This document shows positions 10,688 to 20,880 of a DNA stretch of 64,000 nucleotides, piece by piece (within the stretch, counting starts at the first letter, position 1; every line of letters starts with the position of its first letter). Made by a program: the position numbers and the translations under genes. Under the pieces are notes generated by a model. It worked only from the letters and a program-made list of their open reading frames with translations. It was not told where the DNA came from and searched no databases. Source of the stretch: Ceratothoa steindachneri (lineage: Eukaryota > Arthropoda > Malacostraca > Isopoda > Cymothoidae); contig OZ018326.1 of the NCBI GenBank assembly GCA_963969495.1, forward strand, positions 177,981,497 to 178,045,496, given 5' to 3'.

Positions 10688-10932
10688 TCCATTAAACGAG
10701 CAGAGGTAGGGTATCGATAAAGACCACTAGATAGATGAAGAAAGAGGGGGAAATAAAGGGCAGTGGAAGAGCGTAATACATAGAGGAGGAAAGAAAGGAG
10801 GGATTGTTAAAACTCTTGTTGGTAGCACCATGGGTCCCCTAAGGGGCCCAGGGATAGACCCTCCTCGTCACGAGAAGACCAGAGCCTCTCTGGAAACAAC
10901 CCTTGAACAAAAGATCCCATAGTGGGAGGGGT

Positions 10933-11022
10933 TAGAGAGATAGATAGAGATATAGATATAGATATGATATAAAAATATAGATAGATATAGATAGGTATAT
11001 GTATATGTATAATATGTATATA
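10933..11022. repeat. GATA/TA microsatellite
   Basis: Imperfect GATA, TAGA and TATG repeats start at the 5' edge of CR1 copy 2 and end before TAATCAGAAAC. The composition matches the array at 1991-2088 on the far side of the two CR1-like elements. Confidence 0.85.
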
Positions 11023-11029
11023 ATCAGAA

Positions 11030-11890
11030 ACTGTTGGGCTTCTTCAAAATCCGAGTTTCAATAGGAAGGTGAAATCGAAGCACGCAATTGATAAAAGCAT
11101 CTTTATTTAAATGTCTGGGTTTGAACGTTTCGAGGTCCTAGCCTCATCATCGGCACTAATAAACTAAGATAGTGAAAGGTTACAATTTCTAGTTTTCATA
11201 AAATACTAAAATTGAATAATGCAATTTAGGATAAGATGCTTAATACAAGAATAAAAAAAATCACTAATTCATGATACAATATAAAGTTTGGATTCAGTTT
11301 GATTTATATTTAAATTAGTTTTAACTTTTAGGATGTAAAGTCATTCTAATATTCTTACTTCGTTGGGATCAGGCCTATGACTAAGTATTTTAAAGTTATC
11401 CAAATTTAATTCAGAGTTGCCTACTTTGATGTGGTTTATTGGCGAGTGGTCTGGTTTGTTTAGAGTCAGCCCCGTGCCGGTCGACCTTCAGCGATGCTGC
11501 TCGATACGACAATGGATTGAACTAATGGTCGAACCAATATAAGATGAATCGCAAGATTAACAACTAGATATATTAATTACAAAGGAGCGGTAACGGAGTG
11601 GAATTAGGTCCTCATAACTGAAAAAATGATCCAATATTGTGCACATACTTACTATGAATTTTGGGTCGATATATGTAGAATTTATTTAGTCTTCTTAATT
11701 TCATTTATAAAGTCGATTGATTTTTTGCCAACCTATGGCTCACTAGAGAAAATGGATACTTTGTCTACAGTATGTTCTGTAGGATTTTTTTAATAGAGAG
11801 CATTAAGAAACATTTTATGTTTTTCCACTAATGAGTCAGGGTAGCCATTATTTTTATTGAAAGTTTTTAGGAAGGAGCATTCTAAATGCA
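11030..11890 (-). mobile_element. Penelope-like element remnant (RT thumb, GIY-YIG end, 3' end)
   Basis: Penelope-like elements encode a telomerase-related RT fused to a GIY-YIG endonuclease. On the minus strand, about 11,890-11,700 reads FNKNNGYPDSLVEKH, FLNALY, TEHTVDKVSIFSSEP and INEIKKTK, the region after RT in this family. About 11,470-11,275 reads HSPINHIKVGNSELN, NFKILSHRPDPNEVRILE, LYILKVKTNLNINQT, the end of the GIY-YIG domain. The GIY-YIG core between them has decayed. The 3' end contains a hammerhead-like motif at 11,123-11,154 and ends next to the GATA array. Stops are frequent and no part is functional. Confidence 0.7.
11123..11154 (-). ncRNA. Hammerhead-ribozyme-like motif of a Penelope-like 3' end
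   Basis: The minus strand reads GATGATGAGG, a short loop CTAGGA, then CCTCGAAACGTTC. TGATGA, a closed stem (GAGG with CCTC) and CGAAAC are the three conserved parts of a hammerhead core. The first core base is not the usual C. Penelope-like elements are known to carry minimal hammerhead motifs in their terminal repeats, and equivalent motifs sit at 55,381-55,413 and 55,597-55,626. Stems I and III and the cleavage site are not resolved by eye. Confidence 0.5.
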
Positions 11891-13288
11891 GTTATAGTGG
11901 TTATAGTTTTTATAGCCAAGATAATTAATGTAGTTCTATTTTTAAACCTAAAAACCGATCAAATCATAGGAACCTAATTAAGCTAGTAATTAATTCTTAG
12001 AGTTATACTCCTAAATCACAAAGATCTAAAATATTTATTATATAGGATTTGTCTTTATAGTTCCCCAAAATGTTTTTCAATGTAAAATTAAATTTGTCAA
12101 ATGATATTTTTGTATCGTACACAGTTTATATTCCTTTGGTTTTTACTTATATTAAGGTGTGGCTCGAAATTTACATGCGGCAAAGGAATAAAGGCAGAGA
12201 ATAACAATAAAAGCTAAAGTAACGAGCACTCAATAAAGTTTACATGATCAGCTTCATGTGTTTATATGTGAAGCGGGGAAAAAAACAGTGGCTCGTCCTG
12301 TATTTTGAAAAGTATTATTTCATAAATTTGAAAGATAATAAAAGTGAAAATGATTAAAATTCGTTGGCAAACGTTCATTTATTTCAAATAGAGCTATTAG
12401 GAACAATTGCCATTGTCCTATAAAGTTTAAATTCAGCCTTTTGTTTTCGATCAAATTTAAACTAACTTAATAAAAATAATGAAAGAAAATAAAGGACTTT
12501 AAATAAATTGATTCTTACACAATTTAATGAAATCCTTACCGTGTGAATTTTGCCTGCAGCAAAGTATGTAAACACGAACAATGTTCACAGTGGTATGGAT
12601 TTAAGCGAGATTGTGTAAAAATAAATTTACTCTATTAAAAATTCACATAAAAAATAGATAAATAATTGGGTTTGAAATGCCTTCTTGCACAACCATTTTC
12701 CTTTTCCTGTCAAATTCCAATATTAAAATCCTTACAGTGAAGCAATAGGAAGCTACCTACTTTTATACTGATGTGGAATTGATCGCAAAGTAATCATCAT
12801 TCACCCTACGAAAATGTTTTCCTTTCGCTCTGGCATTCGAGCTCCTAAAAGGAATGTAGCAATACGTCGATTTTAACTCCTTTTTATTCCAGTTTAAATG
12901 AGAATTTGGGGTCTATTAGATTTGCCTATTGATAACAGTGAGATATAAAGCGCATAAGGATCGCACTACAGGAAAGTCTGATGACACGCTATTGTAATAA
13001 CTATTTCTTTATTTGATTCATCCAAAGTTTTTAATTATGAAACCCTTTTTTTCTGTTCTTTTACGTAACTATTGCCTAAGGGTTCTTAATTACCACTGCT
13101 TTTACAAAAATATATTGAAACAAATTGCTGCAATTAAATTTGCATCACACCTATTTGGTTTGCATTTCCTATTCGTCCCATTTATTTCATTATTTGCAAT
13201 ATATAACCATTGCAAAGTGCTAATTTAAGCAAAGTGCACTAACGCGTTAAGAGTAACCCCCGCATTTCCTTTGCATATCTTTTATCTG
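11891..13288. other. AT-rich DNA without recognised gene
   Basis: The stretch is AT-rich, with stops in all frames at short intervals. The first 200 bases may hold further decayed Penelope sequence. A 71-codon open frame at 13,013-13,228 has no recognisable features. I see nothing else supportable. Confidence 0.5.
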
Positions 13289-13304
13289 TATCTTGGCCGC
13301 CTCT

Positions 13305-14050
13305 GCGGCCAAGATAAGCGCTCTTCAAACAGTACATCGCACCCCGGTGAGTGTAAGGCCGCACTCTACCATGAACTTTGTGAGAGGAGTAGTTTATGCG
13401 AGGGAACTCGTTAACTACTCCATTAAGGACATCACCTTAGAGCTGGCCGACCACAACCCCTACGCTCTTCGTCACGTTCGACTGTGACCACCTCCCTCAG
13501 TCGGGGCTTGCGAGTTGGTACCGTTACCGCGTGAAGGCCATACGATTCGTTCTTGTAGACGTGCAAAGTCGGGGTCACCTAAAGTCTGTGTAAATTGCTC
13601 CAAGGCTGCACACGATAAGTCTAAATCGTGAGGCTGAGTGTGTCAATTGCGGAGAGCCGTACCCCGCTTCTTCGAAGCAATGTGGAGCATATCTCCTTGA
13701 GAAAGAAATCCTGACCGTTCAGGGCAGGATCGACTCTCATTCCGCGAGGCAAGGGACTTGGTCTCGAGCACACGGCTCTACCTGGGACGTCTTATGCCTC
13801 AATACTTAGAAAGGTATCCTCTGCTCATGGCCCATCCATGCCAAGGAGCACGGTTGTTTCCGTGCCGATTCAGAGCCCTTTGGCGGGCTCTACTCAACCC
13901 GGGCGCTTCCCTGGTAAAGCTGGGTGAAAAAAGGGTTCTGACTCAGCCCCGGCTAAAAGCAGGGCTTCCCCCTCTTTCCCCAGCGTGACCGTTTCCCGTA
14001 AGGCGAAACGGCCACGCGCCTCCACCGAGTTGTTAGACTCACAGGGGGCA
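13305..14050 (+). pseudogene. Gag-like ORF1 fragment (copy A)
   Basis: The frame reads AAKISALQTVHRTPVSV, HSTMNFVRGVVYARELV and ITLELADH, the domain just before the zinc knuckles in copies B and C. Two deletions follow. One removes about 57 bp after ADH and shifts the frame. The other removes the first knuckle (the CYYCH part of copy B), jumping from GTGAAGGC to the CATACGA segment at about 13,535. A later knuckle survives as CVNCGEPYPASSKQC at about 13,645-13,690. Gag proteins of this kind bind element RNA. No intact frame remains. Confidence 0.7.
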
Positions 14051-14445
14051 ACACCCCTAAGGTTTGTCGGCAGGCCCTCTTACGGTGTTCCTGAAGCTGT
14101 TCCCTGAAAGGAGGACAGCAACAAAGGAAATTTTGCTCTTTCGCCCTTGCCTAGTGGTGGAGCGAGTGGCTGTGAGACGGTGGTTCCACGAGAAGAGGCC
14201 CCCCCGCCTCTCAAGCCGCAATGCCTGCCTAAGGTTTAGAGGCGGAAGGAGGAAAAGACTCGAATGGAGAGCCAACCTCCCCCAATAAGACCTCGAAGGA
14301 GACAGCGCTTTCAGTGCTTTGTCCAACCAACAGCGCATAGTCCGGCCAAAAGCGCCCGGGGTTCTGCCTCCGGGAAGCGTACGGCCATTCCCATGAGGGT
14401 CTTCTGTTCGAGGAGGGGCCCCGCGTCTCCTCCGAGATAGGCCTG

Positions 14446-15090
14446 GAGGGCATATTCATTCAATGGAATTGCCGTGGACTCCGGGCCAACTGGGAGGAGC
14501 TGCGCATTCTCATCTCGTTCCGTTCCCCGTTAGCTATTTTTCTGCAAGAGATATGCTAGGCGCGTGCCCCCTGCATGCCTTCCACGGGTATTAGGGTCTT
14601 GCGACCCCACCACCAAGTGATAACTGGGCTGGGGAATGCGCGGTTTACACCCTGCATGATGTATCCGTTCTTCCTTTCTATTTAGATACCTCTTTTCTGC
14701 CAGTGGCTATGCAGGAACACCTGGATAGGAGGTATACTATCATTTCTGCGTACATTCCACCATCAGCTGACTTCGACGCGGGGGATTTCTGCCGCGTCGT
14801 GGCACGGGTGCCGAGGTCCTTTGTCTTGCTTGGAGATATGAACGGCAGGGATCCTTTCTGAGGACATTAATCAATAAATCCCAGAGGGACAAGTCGTTGC
14901 CGATCTGATCCAAGAGCTTGAGATGGTTGTCCTAAACGTTGATGAGTTTACACATCACTTTCCGAGAACTGCTTTATTTTCTTGCCTTGACGTATCTTTG
15001 TGCTCTTCGGATGCACAGCCTGATTTTGATTGGGTGGTGGTCGATGACCTCCATGGAAGTGATCACTTTCCCATTCAAATATCATTTTTA
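14446..15090 (+). pseudogene. AP-like endonuclease (I-like copy A)
   Basis: The domain starts with GIFIQWNCRGLRANWEELR (about 14,450-14,505) and IFLQE, which holds the catalytic Glu (about 14,536-14,550). A frameshifted middle follows (TWIGG, ILSFLRTFHH). The GDMN motif lies near 14,835, and VDEFTHHFPRTALFSCLD at about 14,940-14,995. The closing SDH motif is intact in DLHGSDHFPIQI (about 15,045-15,080), whereas copy B has SVH at the same place. Stops lie between these blocks, for example after GRDPF near 14,860. Confidence 0.75.
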
Positions 15091-17171
15091 GGGCAACTGC
15101 CCCCTGAGACACCACCTCGGCGGTGCTTGGCACGTGCTCGGTGGGTTGCATTTCAGGAAATGACTGAACTCTCTATCTCAGTCAAGGAGTTTAGGTTGGT
15201 AGATGAGGCCGTTGAGTTCTTTTCCGGCAATTTCATCGCCACGTGCCTGACTACTATTCCTAAAACGTCTGGCCGTTTTGCATGCCGACCACTCTCATGG
15301 TGGTCGACCGAGTCGGACACGGCCCTCAACCAGAAGCGTTATGCCTACATGCGCTATAAGAGCCGCCCGAACGATTTCACTGTCGCTGAATTTCGTCGGG
15401 CTAGGGCTAGGTTCCGGTATATTTCGATGCACGCCCGCCGCTCTTCTTGGCGGGCAAACGAGTCTTCACTTAACGGAAACACCCCTCTAGCAGAGGTCTG
15501 GAAGCGATTCAAAAGGATTCGGGGCGAGTTCTCGCAGGACCCCCATCTGGTTCTCCAGGAGAATGGGACCGCAATCTCCGACACCGAGTCCGTGGCGAAA
15601 TCCTTCGCGACCACTTTTTCCGCATTCTCTAGCCGGGATGCTGCTTTTCTAGCTTTCAATGCACGTCGTGGTTTTGCTTCTTGCGCGGTCACCGCCCATG
15701 GTCTGGACGATGTCCCGTACACCATGGTTCGACACCTGGGTGAGTGAGGCATAAAAGTTCGGATATATTTGCTCAACATAATCTGGGTGGAGGGTCTCCT
15801 CCCAGATTTCTGGCGAACCGCTACTGTGCGCGCCTTTCGCAAACCGGGGAAAGATCACTCTACTCCGACCGGTTTCCGTCTATTCTCTCTAATCTTTTGC
15901 GTGTGCAAGTTGATGGAGATATTGGTAAATGTTAGATTAGCCTTTTTGCTGGAGAGTAGAGGACATCTGTCTTCTGCACAGTGAGGCTTCCGCAAGTTCC
16001 ACAAAACGTCGGATGCTCTGCTCGAACTGGAAAATGCAGTCTGCGAGGCATTACTTCGTATACAGCACTACACCACGGTGTTTATCGATCTAGACAGGGC
16101 CTATGATACCGCATGGCGATACGGTTTTATGGAGACTCTCCACATGATGGGGGCGAAGGCACGCCTCACAATTTTTATATCTGAATTTATGCGAGATCAT
16201 CGATTCCGCGTACGGGGGGGGGAGCCCTCTCCGGCCCAAAGAAGCAGGAAGAGGTTGTCCCGCAGGGAATTGTCCTCAGTGTCTCACTCTTTGCCCTGAG
16301 TATCACACGCATCACCTCGGTTCTGCCGTAAGATGTTATCGCTACGCTCTACGTGGACTACCTTTCGATCTCTTTTGGCGGGGCCCAGATGTCAGCTCTG
16401 GAGCGTCGACTCCAACAGGCATTAAACCGCGTCGATTGCTATGCCGAAGAGCACAGGTTTCGGTTTTTTTTGGCTAAGACTAAGGTCGTGCACTTCTGCC
16501 GCCATCCTCGGCTCCACCCCGACCCAGATTTGTTTCTTAATGGGGTACGCCCGGATGTGGTTGAATCGCACCGTTTCCTTGGTATCGTATTCGACGGATG
16601 CCTCACCTGGGAGGCTCATATTCGAAGCCTTAGGGACTCTTGTACCCGCGCCATGGATATTTTCCGTTCCGTGACGTTCAGCGCTTGGGGTGCTGATAGG
16701 GCTACTGCCTTACTTTTTTATCGAACCTTTGTTCGTTCGAAACTTGAATACGGATGTGAGTTTTATGAATCCACAGCCAAGCGTTTATTGCGGAAGGTGG
16801 ATTCTATCCACCATACCGGCCTTTGCGTTGCGACTGGTGCCTTCCGCACTTTCCCCATTGAAAGCCTGTTGGTCGATACTAGGGAGATGCCACTCGCTCT
16901 ACGCCGCGTGCAGTGCATCGCTCGCCTGTACTTGCGAAACCGGCGCTTGCGTCTGTCACCAACAGCTCTCACTGCATCCGCAGCTGATCTCGACGGTGCC
17001 TATGCTGCCAAGAGACGCCAGTCATACCGTAAGCTCTTTGGGTTTAGGGCCAGGAAACTCCTTCGAGAGCTAGGTATAGCTCTCGACCTGGTGGTGCCCC
17101 TTGGTTCTGCCCAGGACACCACCCTGGAGGGTACAACATTTGTCTATTTCTCGCCACGCCTCTGCTCCTAA
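15091..17171 (+). pseudogene. Reverse transcriptase (I-like copy A)
   Basis: A long open stretch (14,923-15,747) covers the endonuclease-RT linker and RT start (VWKRFKRIRGEF, HGLDDVPYTMVRHLG). RT continues in other frames with HLSSAQ*GFRKFH near 15,965, FIDLDRAYDTAWRYGFME (about 16,080-16,130) and FRVRGGEPS (about 16,205). The catalytic box lies at about 16,350-16,361 and reads YVDY, so the second Asp is lost. The C-terminal RT part (VESHRFLGIVFDGCLTW, FSAWGADRATALLFYRTF, KLEYGCEFY) is open from 16,353 to 17,171. About 29 residues present in copy B between NARRDF and ASCAD are cleanly missing near 15,673. Confidence 0.85.
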
Positions 17172-17189
17172 AGCTTATACGGCGCCTTG

Positions 17190-17920
17190 AGTATTGCGTT
17201 TGACTTTTTTGGAGCACACCATGCCAGTGTATACGGATGACTCCAAGTCCCACGAGGGGGTCGGCTTCCACGCCGTTTTTTCTCTGTTTGAAGTCAGTGG
17301 GGCTCTGCTGGGCGCTGCGTCTGTCTTCATTTCCGAGCTGGTGGCAGTACACCACTCGGTACGGGAAATCTCGCGACCTGCCTGGTCCGGAGACCGGATC
17401 GTGATCTATTCGACTCACAAAGCGCCCTGAGTGCTTTCAGGGCATTGGAATCTCCGCATCACCTGGTTCGCGATATCCGTGACGCCACGCCTTTAACGAG
17501 CACGGCGGATGTCGAGATTATCTTATCCTGGGTTCCTGGACATGTAGGGATTGCGGGAAATTAGTTTACCGATGAGGGCGCGAAAGAGTCCGCGAGTACT
17601 CTGCGACCGGACCAGCGTTTTGCTCTTCCTTACACCGACTACATAGCAGGAATACGGGCAGCTCTTCGGACTGCTTGGCAAAGAAGATGGGAGACGGTCG
17701 AAGGGAACTTAAAGTTGCGTGCTATTGCGCCGCGACTGTTCCCATGGACCTATCTCCCAATGCCGCGACGCCTGCAGGTCGCTTTCTCTTTGGCACATTC
17801 TTGTCGAATGTCTCAGTCTAGATGATCTTCGCGCACGTTACCTTTCCCGGTCCCGTGATGGGCGGGTCGCTACCGCCTGTCCTTTGTACTCGGGACGAGT
17901 GCGTGTACATTGACTGGTAT
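17190..17920 (+). pseudogene. RNase H and C-terminal tail (I-like copy A)
   Basis: The sequence MPVYTDDSKSHEGVGF at 17,221-17,268 holds the first RNase H Asp, and FISELVAVHHSVREI at about 17,325-17,370 the catalytic Glu. At IVIYS (about 17,398) one base is missing relative to copy B, so the next Asp motif (SDS in B) is out of frame here. VEIILSWVPGHVGIAGN lies at about 17,508-17,560. The RNase H clears template RNA during retrotransposition. The distal part, with WHILVECLSLDDLRARYLSR at about 17,792-17,850, follows a deletion of about 98 bp. Confidence 0.75.
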
Positions 17921-17929
17921 ACTTTTTGA

Positions 17930-18217
17930 CTTTGGGGGGGAGGCCGGCCTTCTCCTTATTAGTTAATTAGTTTGTTTTTTTTTTAAACTTTTGTTTTGTT
18001 TCCTTCAGGTCACACGCTCCAGCGCTGAGTGGATCTCTCCCTGACCCAGGAGCTTGATTACTGCTCTCTTCCTTTTCGCATTTTTTTTGGGGGGGGGTTG
18101 TTTTTTGTCTTTTTTAATTTTATTTTAGAGTAGCCTAGTACTAGGCCAGTTTTTAATACGTCGAATAATGCCCAGGTAGGCAGTCGCCAGATGAGTTCTT
18201 TAAAAAAAATAAAATAA
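17930..18217 (+). other. 3' UTR and A-rich tail (I-like copy A)
   Basis: T-rich and G-rich runs are followed by a conserved tail with an inverted CCTAGTACTAGG, also present as CCTAGAACTAGG in copy B. The element ends in AAAAAAAATAAAATAAT. A single copy of the segment that is repeated in copy B is present. Confidence 0.7.
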
Positions 18218-18772
18218 TCCTACCATCCGGGTTAACCAACCTATAAACTCGTAATCGCTAATCCATAAACTAGTAACTACAGACACATATATTTATACCC
18301 CCTTTTCTAATTTGATTATTAGGAGGAATTCTTCAAAATATTGGTTGTCAAGATATTGATTGTTTTTTTTACGAGATAGAATTATTATTAGATTATATTA
18401 TTACATAATTTCAACTTTCCTTGAAGTTGTTTAGTGATAACGTTCATAATGCTTCTGACTCTTTTTAGCTGTAATAATGCTTACTTCCTTTATAGCTAGA
18501 AAGATCTAGTCCGTTTTTAAACTTTAGCGTTAAGGTAGTAATACCTAAATAGTTCTAAGCTGTATGTTAGAAAACTATTCAATAGTGAAGATTCTTATCG
18601 GAATACATGTAAAATATCTCATGATTTATCTAGGCGATAAATGGAATACTACCAGATTATCTGAATAAAACATTACAAATGTGTATGGAAAATGTGTTGG
18701 ATGTTCCTAAATGTCAGTGTTAGTAAATAAAACCTCCTCAAAGCAGCGCTGCTTCATAATGGAAACATGTAT
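18218..18772. other. AT-rich DNA without recognised gene
   Basis: Unique-looking AT-rich sequence between copy A and the pseudogene. A perfect 14-bp palindrome, AAGCAGCGCTGCTT, lies at 18,741-18,754. Nothing else is supportable. Confidence 0.5.
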
Positions 18773-19345
18773 CCATTTCTTCTCCTTGCTCATTCTGTCC
18801 AGCTCAAAGAGGAATACAGCAGTGTCAAGACCTTGCTAGATCCATTGAAATATAATAGGTACGTTTGGTAGGTTATCGGATAATTCAAAATGGTTCTTTT
18901 TTAATGGGTCTCCAAGGCGGCTTTACCAAGTGTCCTTGTTATCTTTGCCTTTGGAATAGCTGGTACACCGTGCTACACTACAATCAGCGGGATTGTCCAC
19001 AACGGACCGTCTCTAATGGGGGGAGAAACAACCTCAAATAGGAGCCTTTATTAGACCCCCGAAAAGTACCTTTTCCCTCGTCTACAGTTAAAATTGTGCC
19101 TTATAAAACAATTCGTCAGAGCTCTAGATAAGTAGTCTGCAGCCTTAAAGTATCCCCCATGATTTTTTTCCTTGGCTATCTGAGGTCAAGTTTGAAGCCA
19201 GGGTCTTATTCCGACCTCAAATGAAAAAAGATTATTGAGTGGTATCAGTTTCCCGAAAAGCACAGTGAGACAGCTTAATCGCAGGGGTTCTGGGCTTACT
19301 AGGTAATCACAAAGCCTAAAACTATGTAGAGCTTGATGAGAACTT
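18773..19345 (+). pseudogene. Pseudogene of an uncharacterised invertebrate family (CPCYLCLW motif)
   Basis: The plus strand reads LAHSVQLKEEYSSVKTLLD, PLKYNRYVW, FKMV, then LMGLQGGFTKCPCYLCLWNS (18,901-18,960), DPRKV (about 19,055), KLCLIKQFVRALDK (about 19,089-19,130) and LGNHKA, NYVELDEN (about 19,293-19,342). I recognise this series as a large protein family found in many invertebrates, often in multiple copies. Its function is unknown to me; a Cys-rich motif suggests metal binding. Stops and at least three frameshifts break it, so it is a relic. The C-terminal part expected after NYVEL is not clear. Multi-copy behaviour suggests it moves with, or was spread by, transposons; that is inference. 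Confidence 0.6.
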
Positions 19346-20249
19346 CGAGAGAAACTATTTTTATTATCTGACAGACTACAAACCCTTGCTGGTAGAGCAG
19401 AATCATATAAACCGTAAGGTACCAGCAGAGAAGACAGTCACGTAAGAAAAAACTATATGAAATGAGGAGGATGGAGATAGACAGTTGTTACCCAAAGACA
19501 AAAATTGTATTACACAGTGTAATCAGATAGTCTTTTTTCCACAATTAATTAAATATTAATTCTTTAGAATATATTCACGATACATTTCTCTCATCTGGGT
19601 ACCGTTTTGTACCAATAATTATTCACATCCAATGTCATAAATGCTAATTTTCAATCTTTTAATAAAAAGGGGCCCGGCAATGTTTTTTCCTGCCCACCGA
19701 GATGAAGGGACTCAGTGCGACTAAAGCACTCAGAAACATAAGGACGAAAGCTCTAATCGAGCTTCGGCTCCCACCTTCCACCAACCTAAATCTTGTCAAA
19801 GTGTCACTAAGACGCGGGCCTTTGCAAAGTTGGGATCACCACCTACAGATCCGCTTCAACCATTAAAGGTTTCAAGCTAGAGGAAGGGAAAGATTTTAGC
19901 CGGGTTGAGTTCGCTATCGACTTTGGCTATCAGGTTGTTCCAAGTTTCCTTCTGTTAGAGGTTGATAGCCTCTTTTATCTCTCTGCTTAGGCGTCGAAGG
20001 AGCTAGCTTCTTTCCCGGTTAGGACATTCCCGTCTTATCTCTTCGTACACTTCCCTGTGAACGCGAGCTCTCTCATCTCATCTGTCCATCTGGGCTGAGG
20101 AGGTGTTTTATATCCAGTTTTGGGTATGCTCTCGCGCTCCGCTTCTAGTATGGACGTAGTTATCCTCTCCAGCTCCCCGGTATCTCCTCCAATGACGCCT
20201 CGCTTAAGTCAGCTGGCGCGTAATGACCGAGTCATCTCTTGTAACGATC

Positions 20250-20880
20250 CTAGTTGGCCAAGGCGTTGGTTTTTCGGAGAGAGACTGGAAGCTGGATCGG
20301 ACCGAGAGATACTGTGGTGAGTATCGCTATGTGATCACTTGGGACTGTTGGGCCTGACTCACTATGGTAGTTGAATTGGAAGATTTCACTTGTTAAGATT
20401 ATGTCAGGTTTGGTTGCTGATCTGGAAGTGATATACGTCGGAAAATACGGCCCTATTCTCTGCATGTTTTTTCTTCCCATAATCAGATCCAAGTTTCGGC
20501 CTCTTTCGTTGGTACCACCATAGCCCGCCGCACGGCATCTGGCATTGAGGTCTTCCCCTAAGAATGCCATTCTGCGGTGCCCAAACAGAGTGTAGAAGTT
20601 ATTTCACGGAAGATAAGCTCGACGAGGGGGTTTATAGGCTGCAGCTATCACGAGGTCTCCTACCAATGTGTGGAGCTCGATCGCCACAAAAGATTCATCA
20701 AGTTCTGCTAATTGTTTGAACGAGATGTTTCCCTTGATAGCTATTGCACCACCATCGAAACTTTCCTGTGAATGACTTTTCATGACTACTCTCAAGCCCG
20801 GTATTTTAATTCGACCAGCTGTAGTGTCGATACCATACTCAGTTATTAGAATGATGTAGGGGTCAAGCAACCGAAATATG
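20250..20880 (-). pseudogene. AP-like endonuclease of a non-LTR element
   Basis: The minus strand reads ILITEYGIDTTAGRIKIPGL (20,855-20,796), with the catalytic Glu. FDGGAIAIKGNISFKQL and LVIAAAYKPPRRAYLP follow, then an in-frame TGA near 20,603. The same frame continues with MAFLGEDLNARCRAAG, NERGRNLDLIMG, KPDIILTSEIFQ and VPSDHIAILTTVSLGPIQL, with an intact SDH. One stop apart, the domain is in a single frame and all main catalytic motifs are present, so this is the best-kept endonuclease here. About 400 bp of decayed linker follows. Confidence 0.8.

Larger units (their letters stand above)
6889..10932 (-). mobile_element. CR1-like non-LTR retrotransposon, copy 2, near full length
   Basis: This is a second, clearly diverged CR1-like element in the same orientation as copy 1. 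On the minus strand it runs leader (10,932 to about 10,690), ORF1 (10,687-9917), endonuclease (9828-9145), linker and RT (9144-7010), and a short 3' end. The 3' end has one copy of the 10-mer seen twice in copy 1 (AGTTATAAGG on the plus strand, 6889-6898), next to a GA run at 6877-6890. It is better preserved than copy 1, with an intact FADD box, but several stops and frameshifts remain. GATA/TA repeats start immediately upstream of its 5' end. Confidence 0.85.
13289..18217 (+). mobile_element. I-like non-LTR retrotransposon, copy A, 5' truncated
   Basis: Copy A matches copy B (45,920-52,996) along its length, with the order gag, endonuclease, RT, RNase H, 3' UTR. It starts inside the gag region with a 12-bp fold-back (13,289-13,316) and ends in the shared tail (GCCTAGTACTAGGCC, GGCAGTCGCCAGATGAG) plus an A-rich tract to about 18,217. 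Compared with B it carries several small deletions, including an in-frame loss of about 87 bp in the RT region and about 98 bp in the C-terminal zinc-ribbon region near 17,785. The RNase H after RT places it in the I superfamily in a broad sense; the clade is not settled. It is inactive. Confidence 0.85.

Noticed and set aside
13013..13228. 71-codon open frame before copy A
   Set aside because: AT-rich hydrophobic composition and no motif; likely chance.
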